A DNA stretch of 64,000 nucleotides, taken from the NCBI GenBank assembly GCA_963965975.1, contig OZ014421.1:1183001-1247000 (forward strand). The letters are read 5' to 3'. Position 1 is the first letter of the stretch. The number at the start of each line of letters is the position of its first letter. Origin of the DNA: Xestospongia bergquistia. Taxonomy: Eukaryota; Porifera; Demospongiae; Haplosclerida; Petrosiidae. The translations under genes were made by a program, and so were the position numbers. The notes below the pieces were generated by a model. It had not been told where the DNA came from. It worked only from the letters and a program-made list of their open reading frames with translations, and made no database searches. Positions 13,148-23,909 of the stretch are shown here, in pieces.

Positions 13148-13890
13148 GTTCTAAATACATGCTTCAAAAATTATTATTATATAATATGTCATATCATTAT
13201 ACAGGATTTCATTATAAATTGATTTCAATTCGCTAAACATCTCTAACAGACACAAGAATATAAATATTGTAGATTAATCTGTCTATAAGTATACATTATT
13301 TCATACAATCAACAAGCAACATATAATTACAGTGATCATATCATAATAAGTAAAGAATTTTTGCTGTCAAAACTTTAATGCAAGGACTATAAACTTCTTT
13401 TATTGTATGAAGAATACTGTAAGCAAAATAATAGACATTGATTTAGCATCTAATATATACCAGCCATTTTTGTATTTACTAGTGAAGAAAACTTTATAAC
13501 AACATTCTAAACCAAAATAAAATGTTATTTAAATATCTGTGTGTCACTACTAATAATATACTTTGTACTACAATATTAATGATTGTGATTACATTAAACA
13601 ATATTATCATATTATGTCTATTATCATAAGCAGTCAGATACATTATTTATATTTGTCAATTAAGTAAATTTACTAGATGTATATAAACACTAAGATTAAA
13701 CTTAATTTTATATTCAATACTTGCTAGCAAACTATACACAGTAAATTGAATATTATAGCACTTGTCTTTTAAAGAGAACACCATTTTTTAATTATTCTTA
13801 TAAGTACTATTAATATATGTAAGACATGATAAATATAAATGATATGTAATCAGCAAATGTTGTCAGAATAAGGATCAATAAGCTATTATA
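13148..13890. repeat. Third copy of the 3'-flank block
   Basis: It starts gttctaaatacatgcttca exactly like positions 1 and 28313 and follows them for about 600 bases, then ends in cagcaaatgttgtcagaat, the sequence that normally abuts a gene's stop codon. Here the gene behind it has been reduced to the relic at 13891-14017. Confidence 0.75.
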
Positions 13891-14017
13891 ATCATCAATT
13901 TCAAAGAGTAATGATTCTCATAACGTATTCATTGACAACACTGACAACAAATCAATGTTACACTATTTGATCTTAGAACCTTCATATCATCGGAACAAAA
14001 AGATGGTATAGACTTTT
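13891..14017 (-). pseudogene. C-terminal relic of a lost array gene
   Basis: The minus strand aligns with the last ~45 codons of gene B: KSIPSFCSDDMK corresponds to B's KSPPSFRSDGIK, and after a frameshift SVLSMNTL-stop-ESLLFEIDD corresponds to SVLSMDMLRESLLFELND. It carries an Arg-to-stop change and has lost its own stop codon. Homology breaks off abruptly at 14017, so the remaining ~3.6 kb of that gene has been deleted. It shows that the array once held a copy between A and B. Confidence 0.75.
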
Positions 14018-14405
14018 CAATAACAATAATACTGTAAACAAATAATAGACACTGTTAACATCTAATATACACTCCTGTTTTTACTAGTGGAGAAATCTTT
14101 CTAACTACATTTCTAAACAAATGCACAATTGTTATAAGCATTTGCGTTTTGAGATACAGCATTTGTTATTGTTTGTTAAATAGATGTATGTAAACAATAA
14201 GTGTAACTTAAAATAGAAAAAATAATTTTTAGTTAATATTCATTAGCTAACAATAACACTGTAAATTGAACATTGTAGCACTTGAATAAAACAATTATAA
14301 AGACATAACAACTTTTTCATTATTCTTATAGCATTATTATTATATATAATACATGACAAAATATGAATGACATGTAACCAGCAAATGTTGTCAGAATAAG
14401 CAACA
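14018..14405. other. 3' flank of gene B
   Basis: No gene. A shortened common unit (taatatacactcctg, gataagca-like and caataacactgtaaattgaac words) ends in accagcaaatgttgtcag just before gene B's stop. Confidence 0.6.
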
Positions 14406-16298
14406 CTAGTCATTAAGTTCAAACAGTAATGATTCTCTTAGCATATCCATTGACAACACTGACATCGAAGCAGTTTTACTTTCAACTATATTTGAACACT
14501 TTATACCATCGGAACGAAAAGATGGCGGAGACTTCTTAAATTTTTTCTTGATTTTTGCAATTGTTTTGAATGAATGCGATTTTAACAGACGATCCCAAAT
14601 ATGATAGAGTATAACACTACAAAACACAACAAATGCTGCAAATATTAAAATATAACTTATCACGTGTCTTTTGGGTTTCTCAGATGCTGGTAGATTCATA
14701 TAAGCCACTAACACAAGGTTAAGAATAAAAAAGTTTTCAAGACAAGCCAAAGAAAAATGTCGATATATTCCCTTCAAAAGGAAAAACATGAAAATAATAG
14801 CAACTAAAATAGATGTTAACACATCCAAGCTTACAGTACCCTCAGTATCTAAAGACACAACCAGTGCTAAGATAACACGAACTAGGAGTAAAAATCCAGT
14901 CCAAAAACGACACTTGTCTTTATATGGACCACCGTATGCATCAAAGAAAGGCTTCATATATGTTGGCAACTTTTGACAGCAACACATGTACTTTGATAGA
15001 GGTCCTTCAAATAATGGTATAGTAAGAAGGTAGAAGGTGTATGGAACAATTAGTAAAATGAGTATAGCCAGTGAGAACAGGAACAATGGTAGATGACAAC
15101 CTCTTGAAAATTGGACATTAGCATCAATATACCACCTCAGTAATAAGACAGTATTATTCTTATCGTCCGTACATGGAATTTTGGTAATATAAAGAGCATG
15201 GAAAACAATGCGTATCAGTTTAGTGTAAGAGAGAAGGATCATAGTGGCTAATACTGGAATTGCTTGTCTTCCAACAAGACGAACAACTCTGCTAGAATAA
15301 CGTGATAATATTATGATAAGTATTAGAATAAACCAAACATATACTGGAAAAATAAACTGTAGCCATGCTTTACTGCAAGAACCCATCCCATCAATAAAAC
15401 AAGTCTCAATACCCAGATCTAGATTGATCCATGAAATTAACCAACTAAGAAATAGTATGGGACCATTAGGAAAGAAGAATTGTTCATATATTTTGACAAC
15501 ATTAGCATAGAATATAAGTCCATTCATTGTACCCACAGACACAGTTAAGTTTAAAACAATAACAAAAGCTACCAGTGCTATACCAGCTAAAGCAAATGGA
15601 ATAATAAGAGCTATGTAGTTATTAGTACATTTTCCACATTGATTGGTACCTAACATGAGACTGAATCCTTCAGAACATTGCCCACAGAGTATACCAGCTC
15701 GATTATGAAGACATTGTTTGTCATGATAGTTAAGTGTGAAACTAACGTTACTGTTATTACAATAATCAAAGGGGCAGTTAGGATAAACAATAAGACAATT
15801 TGAGTCATTTTTGTAACCAATCCACATATCACCAAATCTAGTTATAATTTGAGTTTTACTATTGCAAGTTATTAAAGGTGAATTTAATTCAGAACTACAA
15901 ACACATGTACCACTCACCAATGGAAATCCACTTGGACAGGACTCAATATTAATTTTAATGACTTTAGCATAAGGATCATATAAAGGTTCACTGACTGAAT
16001 TTCGAAGTGTAGCATAGACTTGTGTCATGTTCAATGAAATGTTTATCTCTAATGTGAAAGTTACATTAGTACAATTTGCATTTATTCTAATAGTTTGAAC
16101 TTTTGATGAGCTATCTGATGTCAGCTTTATTACACCCTCTGTTGTGCCATTTTGTAGACCAACTGTAGCTAGCGATATGTTGACATCATGCCCAGGTTTT
16201 GCAAATGTAATGATGTTTGTAATAGAGCAATTAGGTCTATTAAATTGACAAAAACACACACGATTAGGATCTGATGCCACTGCCGATAGACCTGTCTG

Positions 16299-16440
16299 CA
16301 CTGTTAAAACAAGGGTGTACATTTACACCAAAATAGGTGTGCACCATACACTTTAAAAACTCTACCCCTAGGGTGTAAATCTAAGACTGATATTTACACC
16401 ATATTGGTGTATATCGCAACTCTTTCAAGTGTAAATTGGA
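16299..16440. repeat. Left subterminal repeats of the CACTA element
   Basis: Five or more copies of a short motif in both orientations (ggtgtacatttacacc, aataggtgtgcacc, gggtgtaaat, tatttacacc, aagtgtaaat) follow the CACTG terminus. Similar motifs are at the other end, about 21830-21931. They are likely transposase-binding sites by analogy with plant and animal CACTA elements. Confidence 0.75.
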
Positions 16441-16609
16441 AAATTATTTTAAAATTGAAATCTGTAACATTATTTTATTATTATATAAAACACTCAATAT
16501 AATACATACCTGTTATAATAAATAAACTGTAATAAACTAATAAACTATACATTATATAAATAAACTATAATAAAACTAAACTATAATAAACTAATAAACT
16601 ATACATTAT

Positions 16610-18466
16610 CTAATTATAAAGTATACTGTCCATCTTCTTTAGAGATGTAACAATCTCAATAACTGCAGGGGTATCTTGTTGTGAGTCTTCCAGTCCAAAT
16701 ACATAGTGCTGGATCATTAATAAAAGCGACTGGACAGGCTTTGGGTATGCTATATCATAAAGGAAGTAAGAGCCAACCAGGTGGATCAAGGCACTCTCAA
16801 AAGAACTGAGTTCACATGTGACTTCTTCTTCTACCATGATATGGAAAGTGGTCTCTTCAGCAGAATGGCATACGATCATGTATGGAGCACTGAGCTGAAC
16901 TTTTGCAGAAAAGACTGCCAAGTCATCTGAATTCTAAAGTGAAATTAAAGAACTTTTATGAATATTAAAAAAAATTTTGAGGAAATCTCTGAGTCAAATT
17001 GTTAAATCACAACCAAAAACATAACAATTACCTAAAGTTAACATTACCTTCACAAACTGTACCAGCCTCTCATGGCGGCTTTTAGGAATCAACAATTCAG
17101 ATAATAATTGAAAGGCTACTAAACCTATTACAAAAAATCATGTTATTGTATTCACTTGAATTATAGTGAAGCACCTTTATCCACAAGTCCTTCACTTTGC
17201 TCATCAAGAGTGGTGAGAAGCTGTTTCAGTTTTGGCCTATGCTTGAATTCCAATCGAGAATAAGCAATTATCCTTTTTTCCCATGTTGGCCAACTTTCCA
17301 TGAGTGAATGGATGCTAGTCTTTTCATCTAAGCCAATAATAGTTTTGAATTCCATCCTAAACTGGAATAGAGAGGCAATTTACACGTGTAAAATAATTAC
17401 TATGTTAAATTGTTTTAAGAGATAACTTACTACTTTCCGAATCTTCAATGATGGGTATTGCTCGAGGATTTCTACAACTGGAGGTTGAACATTTGTTATC
17501 CATTTCCGTCTACTAGTAAATGTGCTGCTGGTCAAAGATTGTATTGTAGCAAGGGAACGGTCCTTTTTTCGTTTAGAACACTCGTGCTGTAATTCAGCCA
17601 ATTTTGTTGTCAGCATAACATCATCTAGATCATCCACACATGTACTTGTGTCACTTCCAAGACGTTTTGAGGTCTTCTGACGTTTTGGAGATGGCTCAAT
17701 ACTAACAGAATCTGTTTTATAAGTAGATGGACGACGAAGAAACTTGAATCGGTCCCGTAGCTTTTTTTTCCAAGAACCCTAAGAAATGAACAATTTCTTA
17801 GTCATAACAAGTTCACAATAAAAAAATTACCACACACTTACATAGCCAGTAGAGCCAATTTCATCTTTAAGTATTGGATAGGTTTCAATCAGTTTACGAC
17901 ACACAGTGTTGTACTGATCACTTGAAGGGGTTCTTGTATGTATCATCATTGACATTGAGAGAGCTTGGATGATCTCTGTTCTCACTCTTCTAGTGATCTG
18001 ACCAGTGGCTAAGGCTTCCTCTGTCCGGAGAGAGAAAGCAGAGGGTATCACAAATGTGTGATGCCAATTTTGAGATGGGACATTTAAAGTTGAGGAACAA
18101 TGACTGCCATTTACGTCAAGACTTCTGTTTTCCTAGCAATGATAATTGTTATGATAATTTGCTTTAGAGAAAAACTTTATATCAAGCACAGATGGGCAAC
18201 AGTCAACACTAGATAACATAGTGACAAAATATATCACTGACCTTTTTAGCAGATATTGTACTGTCTATAATCTTTTTCAACTTGACCCTATCGGGTATTT
18301 TCTCAGCAACTTCCTTGAGATGTCCATCGCTCATAGAAAGAAACGTTTCTCCGTCAATGGAATGGCTTTGAAAGTTGTCCAAAACTTTCTGAGGGATTCC
18401 TTTGGATGACAGGAACAGAGACAGTTCATCAGCAGACAAATCTTCCAATACAACGCAACTCGCCAT
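16610..18466 (-). CDS. SAM-domain protein of the CACTA element (SAMD3-like), six exons
   Basis: The reconstructed exons are 18466-18242, 18132-17842, 17778-17431, 17361-17175, 17124-17048 and 16933-16610, with GT-AG introns of about 53-114 bp (most 63-114) and consistent phases. Together they give 484 codons (483 aa) with no stop or frameshift. The start is MASCVVLEDLSADELSLFL. Residues ~8-65 are a SAM domain (helix words LSLFLSSKGI, SIDGETFLSM, VKLKKII). The middle is basic (GSWKKKLRDRFKFLRR, SPKRQKTSKRL) after the conserved ETYPILKDEIG, and the C-terminal third (FRMEFKTIIG, WEKRIIAYSRLEF) matches what I know of 'SAMD3-like' proteins predicted in fish and invertebrate genomes. It diverges from the transposase gene across a 139-bp gap. 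The molecular role is unknown; an accessory transposition protein is the inference. Confidence 0.85.
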
Positions 18467-18605
18467 TGAAAAGTAGAGAGACTGAGTGCAGCTGTTAAGG
18501 CAGGTGCTAAAACTGGTTGAAGTTTTGCGCATGCGTAACACCATGCTGTTTAGAAAAATAGAAGGCAGGTGGCAGTTATCATAAACCGTTCTCAACAGAT
18601 AACTC
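18467..18605. promoter_or_regulatory. Bidirectional promoter of the CACTA element
   Basis: These are the 139 bases between the ATGs of the two divergent genes. They contain TGCGCATGCGTA at 18526-18537, a near-palindromic NRF-1-type motif, which is striking in such AT-rich DNA. The same core recurs at 26540-26550, at the equivalent place in the decayed second element. Confidence 0.6.
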
Positions 18606-21600
18606 ATGGATCCCGGAAATATCAAAGTTTGCCCACTATGTTCATTTATGGTACCAAGCCTCATGTACTTGCTTAAACATGTTCGAGAAGTCCATGCACA
18701 CAGACCTGGATTTTGTATCACCTGTTGTCTCGGTGGTTGTCGAAAACAATTTAGAAAATTCGAAGTTTACAGAAATCATGTGTATGATTTTCATACGGAT
18801 TCTGAGCCTGTTATTCAATGTTCTACCTTTCAAGATCAGGATGACCCTGATCATTGGTTGAATTGTGAAACTGACTCATTCAATGACCCAGAGATGACCT
18901 CATCCATTCTGTATTCAAAGAAAAGGGCTGCTGCTACATGGATTTTAAAAGTCCAAGAGATGTACAAACTACCTCAGTCCACAATGGAACAAATTCTTAA
19001 GGATGTAACTGGTTTTTTTCAAAATATACTCATGGACCTGCATGATGAATTGAAATCGATCTTGTCAAATTCTGGTATTGACCACACACTGCTTCAGGGA
19101 TTTGACCAGTTATTTAGTGCTAACTCTTTCTATACTAATCCATTTTTGGGATTAGAAACTCAGCATGCACAGCTGAAATATTACAAAGAGTCGTTGAATT
19201 TTGTGGTAAGAAGTATTATAATAAGATATTTGTATTGGTCAGTACTAACTTTATGTTCATGTTATTTACAAGGAGCCAGAGCCAATTCTTCTTGGCACCG
19301 AAAGACAGTGGACAGGGAGTGGAAAAAAGAGAAGACATGCTGAAGTGCGAGAAGAAATGATGTATATTCCTTTATTGAAAACCATTCAGTCCCTCTTTTA
19401 TAATCTTGATGTTGTGAGAATGGTATGTTCATAAGTAAATATGTACACTTTTAGAAAACACATTATTAAATATTTTATCTTTAGGTTGAGATGGGCCATA
19501 ATTCAGATGATGGAATTATTAGAGACTATTGTGATGCCACTATGTTTTCAAAACATCCCCTCCTAGCATTAGACTCAAACTTTCTTCAGATATTTTTATA
19601 TTATGATGATTTAGAGGTATGTAACCCACTAGGTTCAAAACGTATTATCCACAAGCTGGGTAAGTTATTCATTCATCCTTGTAATATAATTTACAGTCTA
19701 TCTCCGCCTCTATGCAATATAGCTGTATTTTATTTTGTCCTTGGAAACCTTCCTCCTTTATTCCGCTCAAAGGTGAGCCGGATTCAACTAGCAGCTATTG
19801 TAAAGAGTGAACTTTTGAAGAAGTATGGTGCTAACAAAATTTTGAAGCCTATTATAGAAGACATAAAGAAATTGGTGAGCAATCACATCTACTGTATCTT
19901 GTTTTTATCTTTAAAGAAGGTTCCACTGCCCATAGAGGTTGTCGTCACTGCCTTGCTCTACCATCTGACATTCAGTCAATATTCACTGAATCCAAACTTA
20001 TATTACGTAACCCTGATGAACACAAAACTAACTGTGATGAACTTGACAAAGCAACTAGTCAACGAGACCGAGACAAACTATCTATGGAATTTGGGATCAA
20101 CCAGAGGTCAATTTTGGATGAGTTACTGTACTTCAAAGTTTGTTCAGGAGCCCTTGTACAGGATGTCATGCATGATGTCCTTGAAGGTACAAAAGCATAC
20201 TTGCTTATTCATTTAATTAAAATCTTCTATATGTATTCTTGAGTATGAAACAAAAGAACTCCTTCAGCAACACATAGACAAAGATGGTTACTACTCTTTA
20301 GAGTATCTAAACCAACAAATAACTGGCTTTGAACTAGGATTGATGGAGATGAAGAATCGACCATCAACTATTGCTTTATCTACTCTACGAAGTAATGATC
20401 ACAAACTGAAGCAAGAAGGTAACAAAGGTTTCAACATCATGTTTATTTTTTTGACTTTACTACTTTGTAGCTGCACAAATGTGGTTGCTAGGAAGGGTTC
20501 TACCATTGATGGTTGGGGACAAGGTTCCTAGTGGTGATGAATTTTGGATCAATTATTTGGACTTATTGGAGATTGTTGATATCCTAATGGCCCCAGAGCT
20601 CACTGAAGATGATGTAGCTAATCTAGCAACACTAATTTCTGACCACCATCAACAGTTCAAGCTACTGTATCCTAATGCCTCCATCACTCCTAAAATACAC
20701 TATATTGTGCATATGCCAAGGTTGATTCTTGAGTGAGTTTATGCAAATAACAAGTTCAGACAGACATATACATGTATGCAATTTTTATATTTTTAACAGA
20801 TTTGGACCACTAAGACAACACTGGACAATGCGTTTTGAAGCAAAACATTCCTATTTCAAAAAAATCACTCAAAGTGTTGGTAACTTCATCAATCTACCAT
20901 ACACTCTGGCCATGCGTCATCAGAAACTTCAGTGCTACCATAGGATGAATAATTTTGAGTATCATTCTGGAACATTGGATGTTGGTCCAGGTGAATACAT
21001 AATTTCTCATTTGCTATCATTTTCACCTCATTCATCTAGGTGACATTGTGTCTGCTTTGGTTGCTCCACCAGAGTTAGTTGAGTGCTCAGGAGATATTAC
21101 AAGGTTATTATGATTACACTGTTTGAATCTCCTACCTATGTGTACCTTGTTTTAATTAATTTCCGCTAACAAATTTCTGAGAATAACTCTACCTGAAAGT
21201 ATTATAATTTTAAACATGCAATCACTAAAGTCCCTCCCTTCCTAACAAGTGACTTGGCTATGAGACTAGGTATATTTGTTGTTGTAAATTTAGAACTGCC
21301 TTGATTTGGCATCAAGTACTTATAAGGTTATTTTGTGATTCTTTATTACAGGGTTGTATGGGTGTCCATTGACGGCACATTGTACAAGAAGTCTTGTGCC
21401 TTGGTGGTGAAGATGGACACAGATTATCCTGTGTTTGGGAAGCTGCTCAATATATTTGTCATTGATTATAATGAAGTTTATTTTGAAGTGCAAGTTTTAA
21501 ACACATTAGAATTCAATTATCACTATCATTGTTTTGTTGTTCAAATGTCCTCAGTTAAATCCACAGTCAAATACAATGACCTTTTTTCATTCCAACCACA

Positions 21601-21673
21601 TCATATTAGAACAATGCCTGTTTGTCATTCAGTCATACACTGTATAGTTCCTAAACATTATTTCACATCATGA
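18606..21673 (+). pseudogene. tnp2-like CACTA transposase gene, multi-exon, probably damaged
   Basis: My exon model is 18606-19205, 19273-19422, 19485-19659, 19723-19874, ~19900-20186, ~20230-20418, 20471-20732, 20800-20990, 21040-21103 and 21352-21673 (TGA). The N terminus is a C2H2-like finger region (CPLCSF...HVREVHAH...CCLGGCRKQF...HVYDFH). Next come YYDDLEVCNPLGS and LGNLPPLFRS, which resemble the DGFNPFG and NLPP boxes of tnp2 transposases, then CRHCLAL, LVQDVMHDVLEG (like the D-x-MH box) and MRFEAKH. Two problems suggest decay. Between DIKKL (19874) and FKEG-STAHRGCRHC the phases do not match, and the segment expected to hold the second acidic residue is missing. The exon starting near 20230 (ILEYETKELL) also has no AG acceptor in the right phase. 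The remaining junctions are clean. Confidence 0.75.
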
Positions 21674-23876
21674 TTTTAATAAATTAATAATAATTAATTT
21701 TAATAAATGAATTAATAATAAATTATTAATAATAATTTATGATAATTAAGATTTATGAGTTAGAAAAGTAAAAGGCAGAGTAAATCATATCATCATTGAC
21801 CAATTGTTATGGTGAATGCATGTGTTTTACACCTAACTGCTGTACTTTACACCCTAAGGTAGATTTACACCCCTAAACCAAGAATAAGTTACACTCTGGT
21901 ATACGATATTTACACCCCATTTTTAACAGTGTGTTGAGAATAGTTAAATAGGTGATCAAAGTAAAGTGTGCTTGTACAATTATCAATTTTACCACCATAT
22001 AAGACATCACCAGATATGTCAGCTTTATTATTGACAAAATATAACACTGTTTTAGTATCATTAGGATAATGATAAGGAATAACTTTAAAAGAGCAGTCAG
22101 TGGTATTATCTACACCATGAACTAGTGATATAAAGATCCCTCCACCTGACTCACTGGCATGATTATTAATAAATGATATATTGGCATATTCTTTTATTAT
22201 TAATTGGGAAGATTCATATAAAGCAATACCTCCACCAAAAATGCCTGAATTATTTGCAAAAATGTTATGTTTGTAAAATGTTATTTGACTATTGACACTA
22301 ACAAAACCAGTTGTGTTATGATTACTAACATCAATATGGTCAAACATAACATTATTAACATTGATTAATACCACAGCAGCTTGATATCCTTTTTGATGTA
22401 TATCAAAGGTATTAATTGCTTTATTGAATTGAAGTGAAACATTTATGAAAAGGAACCTTCTTCTTGAGGCTCCTTGATCTGAATGGAGAAGCAAACCTGA
22501 TGCAAAGTGCGCAGTGTTGTTGTATATAGTGCAGTTACTGAAATCAATAATACCATTTACTGTATAAAAGTAAATGCATTCTCCTCCTCCATCAGACTGA
22601 GCAATATTATCATATATGTTGCAGCTAATAAACTCAATAGCACCGTCTATTGTGAACAAACCAATGTACACTCCTCCTCCATCATATTGGGCAGTATTAT
22701 TGTATATATTGCAGTTAATAAACTCAATATCACCACTTACTGTTAACGAACCAAGGTACACTCCTCCTCCATCATCATATTGGGCAGTATTATTGTATAT
22801 ATTGCATTTAATAAACTCAATGCTAACGTTTCTTGTGAACAAATCCATGTACAATCCTCCTCCATCATATTCAGCTACATTATTGTATATATTGCAGTCA
22901 CTAATATCAATATTGACATTCTTAAGCAAATTAATATACATTCCTCCTCCAATCCAAGCACTATTGTTGTATATAGTGCAACTACTTATCTTAATACTAC
23001 CACCATTACGTAAGATAATATTCAGTCCTCCTCCATGCCAAGCATTATTGTGCGAAAACAAACTATTTTCAATGATTACATCAGCTACATTTTCATTAAT
23101 ATACCACAAATACATGCCACTTCCTAAGCCGAGAGTAAAATTTGACCTCACAATTTTTACTCTGGAAGGTGTTCTAAGCCTATCATTATTGATAATTAAC
23201 GCGTTGGCAGCAATTGCTTCATGAGCTCCATTATTAGCAAATGAAGAATTAACAATTAACACATCATAAGCATTGTAAAGAAAGAGTCCATAACCTGAAC
23301 TATTCTGGACTGATATACATTCTAAAGTGGCATTTTTGATGTCAACAAAGTATAAGCTAATGATATAATATCGATTCAAGTTAAACTCACAGTTTGCTAT
23401 TGTTAATGATTTTAAGACAACATTATTACTACGAGCAAAGTTTATGATAGATCTTTTGCTATAAGGACACCTTATTACTGAGGTAGATTGCATAACTGTC
23501 TCGTGAAAACCTTGTTCTACATGACCCAGTCCCTGTAGAGTTATATTACTTACGTTGTTGATCTTCAATATACCTCGTAGAGTATGAGTTCCCTCTAGGA
23601 AGTAGAAGACTGAATTATCAGTGAAGAAAGATGCGCTATCAGCAATATAATAGGAGAGTTTGTGACAAGATGGCTGATCAGAGGAACAAGACTCTCCATT
23701 AGGAGCTGCAGAGACATAATACTCAGAAGCAGTAACATATCCACTGTAGATTTACAGTATAACTGATGTTATGTAATAGATATGACAGCAGCTCATAACG
23801 GCAGCCAGTTTAACAGTAGATGATGAAATACTATGGAAGTGCTGTTTGGGTCAAAATCACTCTCTAGCTTGATATT

Positions 23877-23909
23877 CGAAATAGATCGTTACGGACTATC
23901 TTTTATAAA
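23877..23909 (-). promoter_or_regulatory. Conserved core promoter block of gene B
   Basis: The plus strand reads cgaaatagatcgttacgg then actatcttttataaa. It has the same order and spacing as in A, C and D, with a TATA-like TTTTATAAAAG on the coding strand about 105 bp before the ATG. The promoter is preserved although the gene is dead. Confidence 0.55.

Larger units (their letters stand above)
16299..21931 (+). mobile_element. CACTA/EnSpm transposon, 5633 bp
   Basis: The left terminus CACTGTTAAAA and right terminus TTTTAACAGTG are reverse complements. Flanking TG dinucleotides at 16297-16298 and 21932-21933 are a 2-bp target duplication: paralogous genes read cctgtctgttgag where B reads cctgtctg, element, tgttgag. 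Inside both ends are clusters of short repeats related to GGTGTAAAT/ATTTACACC, the usual subterminal transposase-binding layout of this superfamily. The element carries two divergent genes, a SAM-domain gene (minus) and a tnp2-like transposase (plus). The orientation given follows the transposase. The ends look intact, so it could be mobilised in trans; its own transposase seems to be damaged. Confidence 0.95.
14406..23796 (-). pseudogene. Beta-helix multi-pass membrane protein, copy B, split by a CACTA transposon
   Basis: The two halves are 23796-21934 (signal peptide and beta-helix ectodomain) and 16298-14406 (stalk, membrane region and tail ending RESLLFELND). They are separated by the transposon at 16299-21931. 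Without the element and one copy of its TG duplication the halves are in frame and total about 1251 codons, so the insertion itself is clean. The ectodomain has six GGG coils (AWHGGG, AWIGGG, AEYDGGG, AQYDDGGG, AQYDGGG, AQSDGGG). A separate lesion is an in-frame TAA at 23754-23752, codon 15, inside the signal peptide, where other copies have TAT (Tyr). The break lies between the last ectodomain repeat (YFDHLFNYSQ) and the TGLSAVASDP domain. No other stop or frameshift is visible, which points to recent inactivation. Confidence 0.93.
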
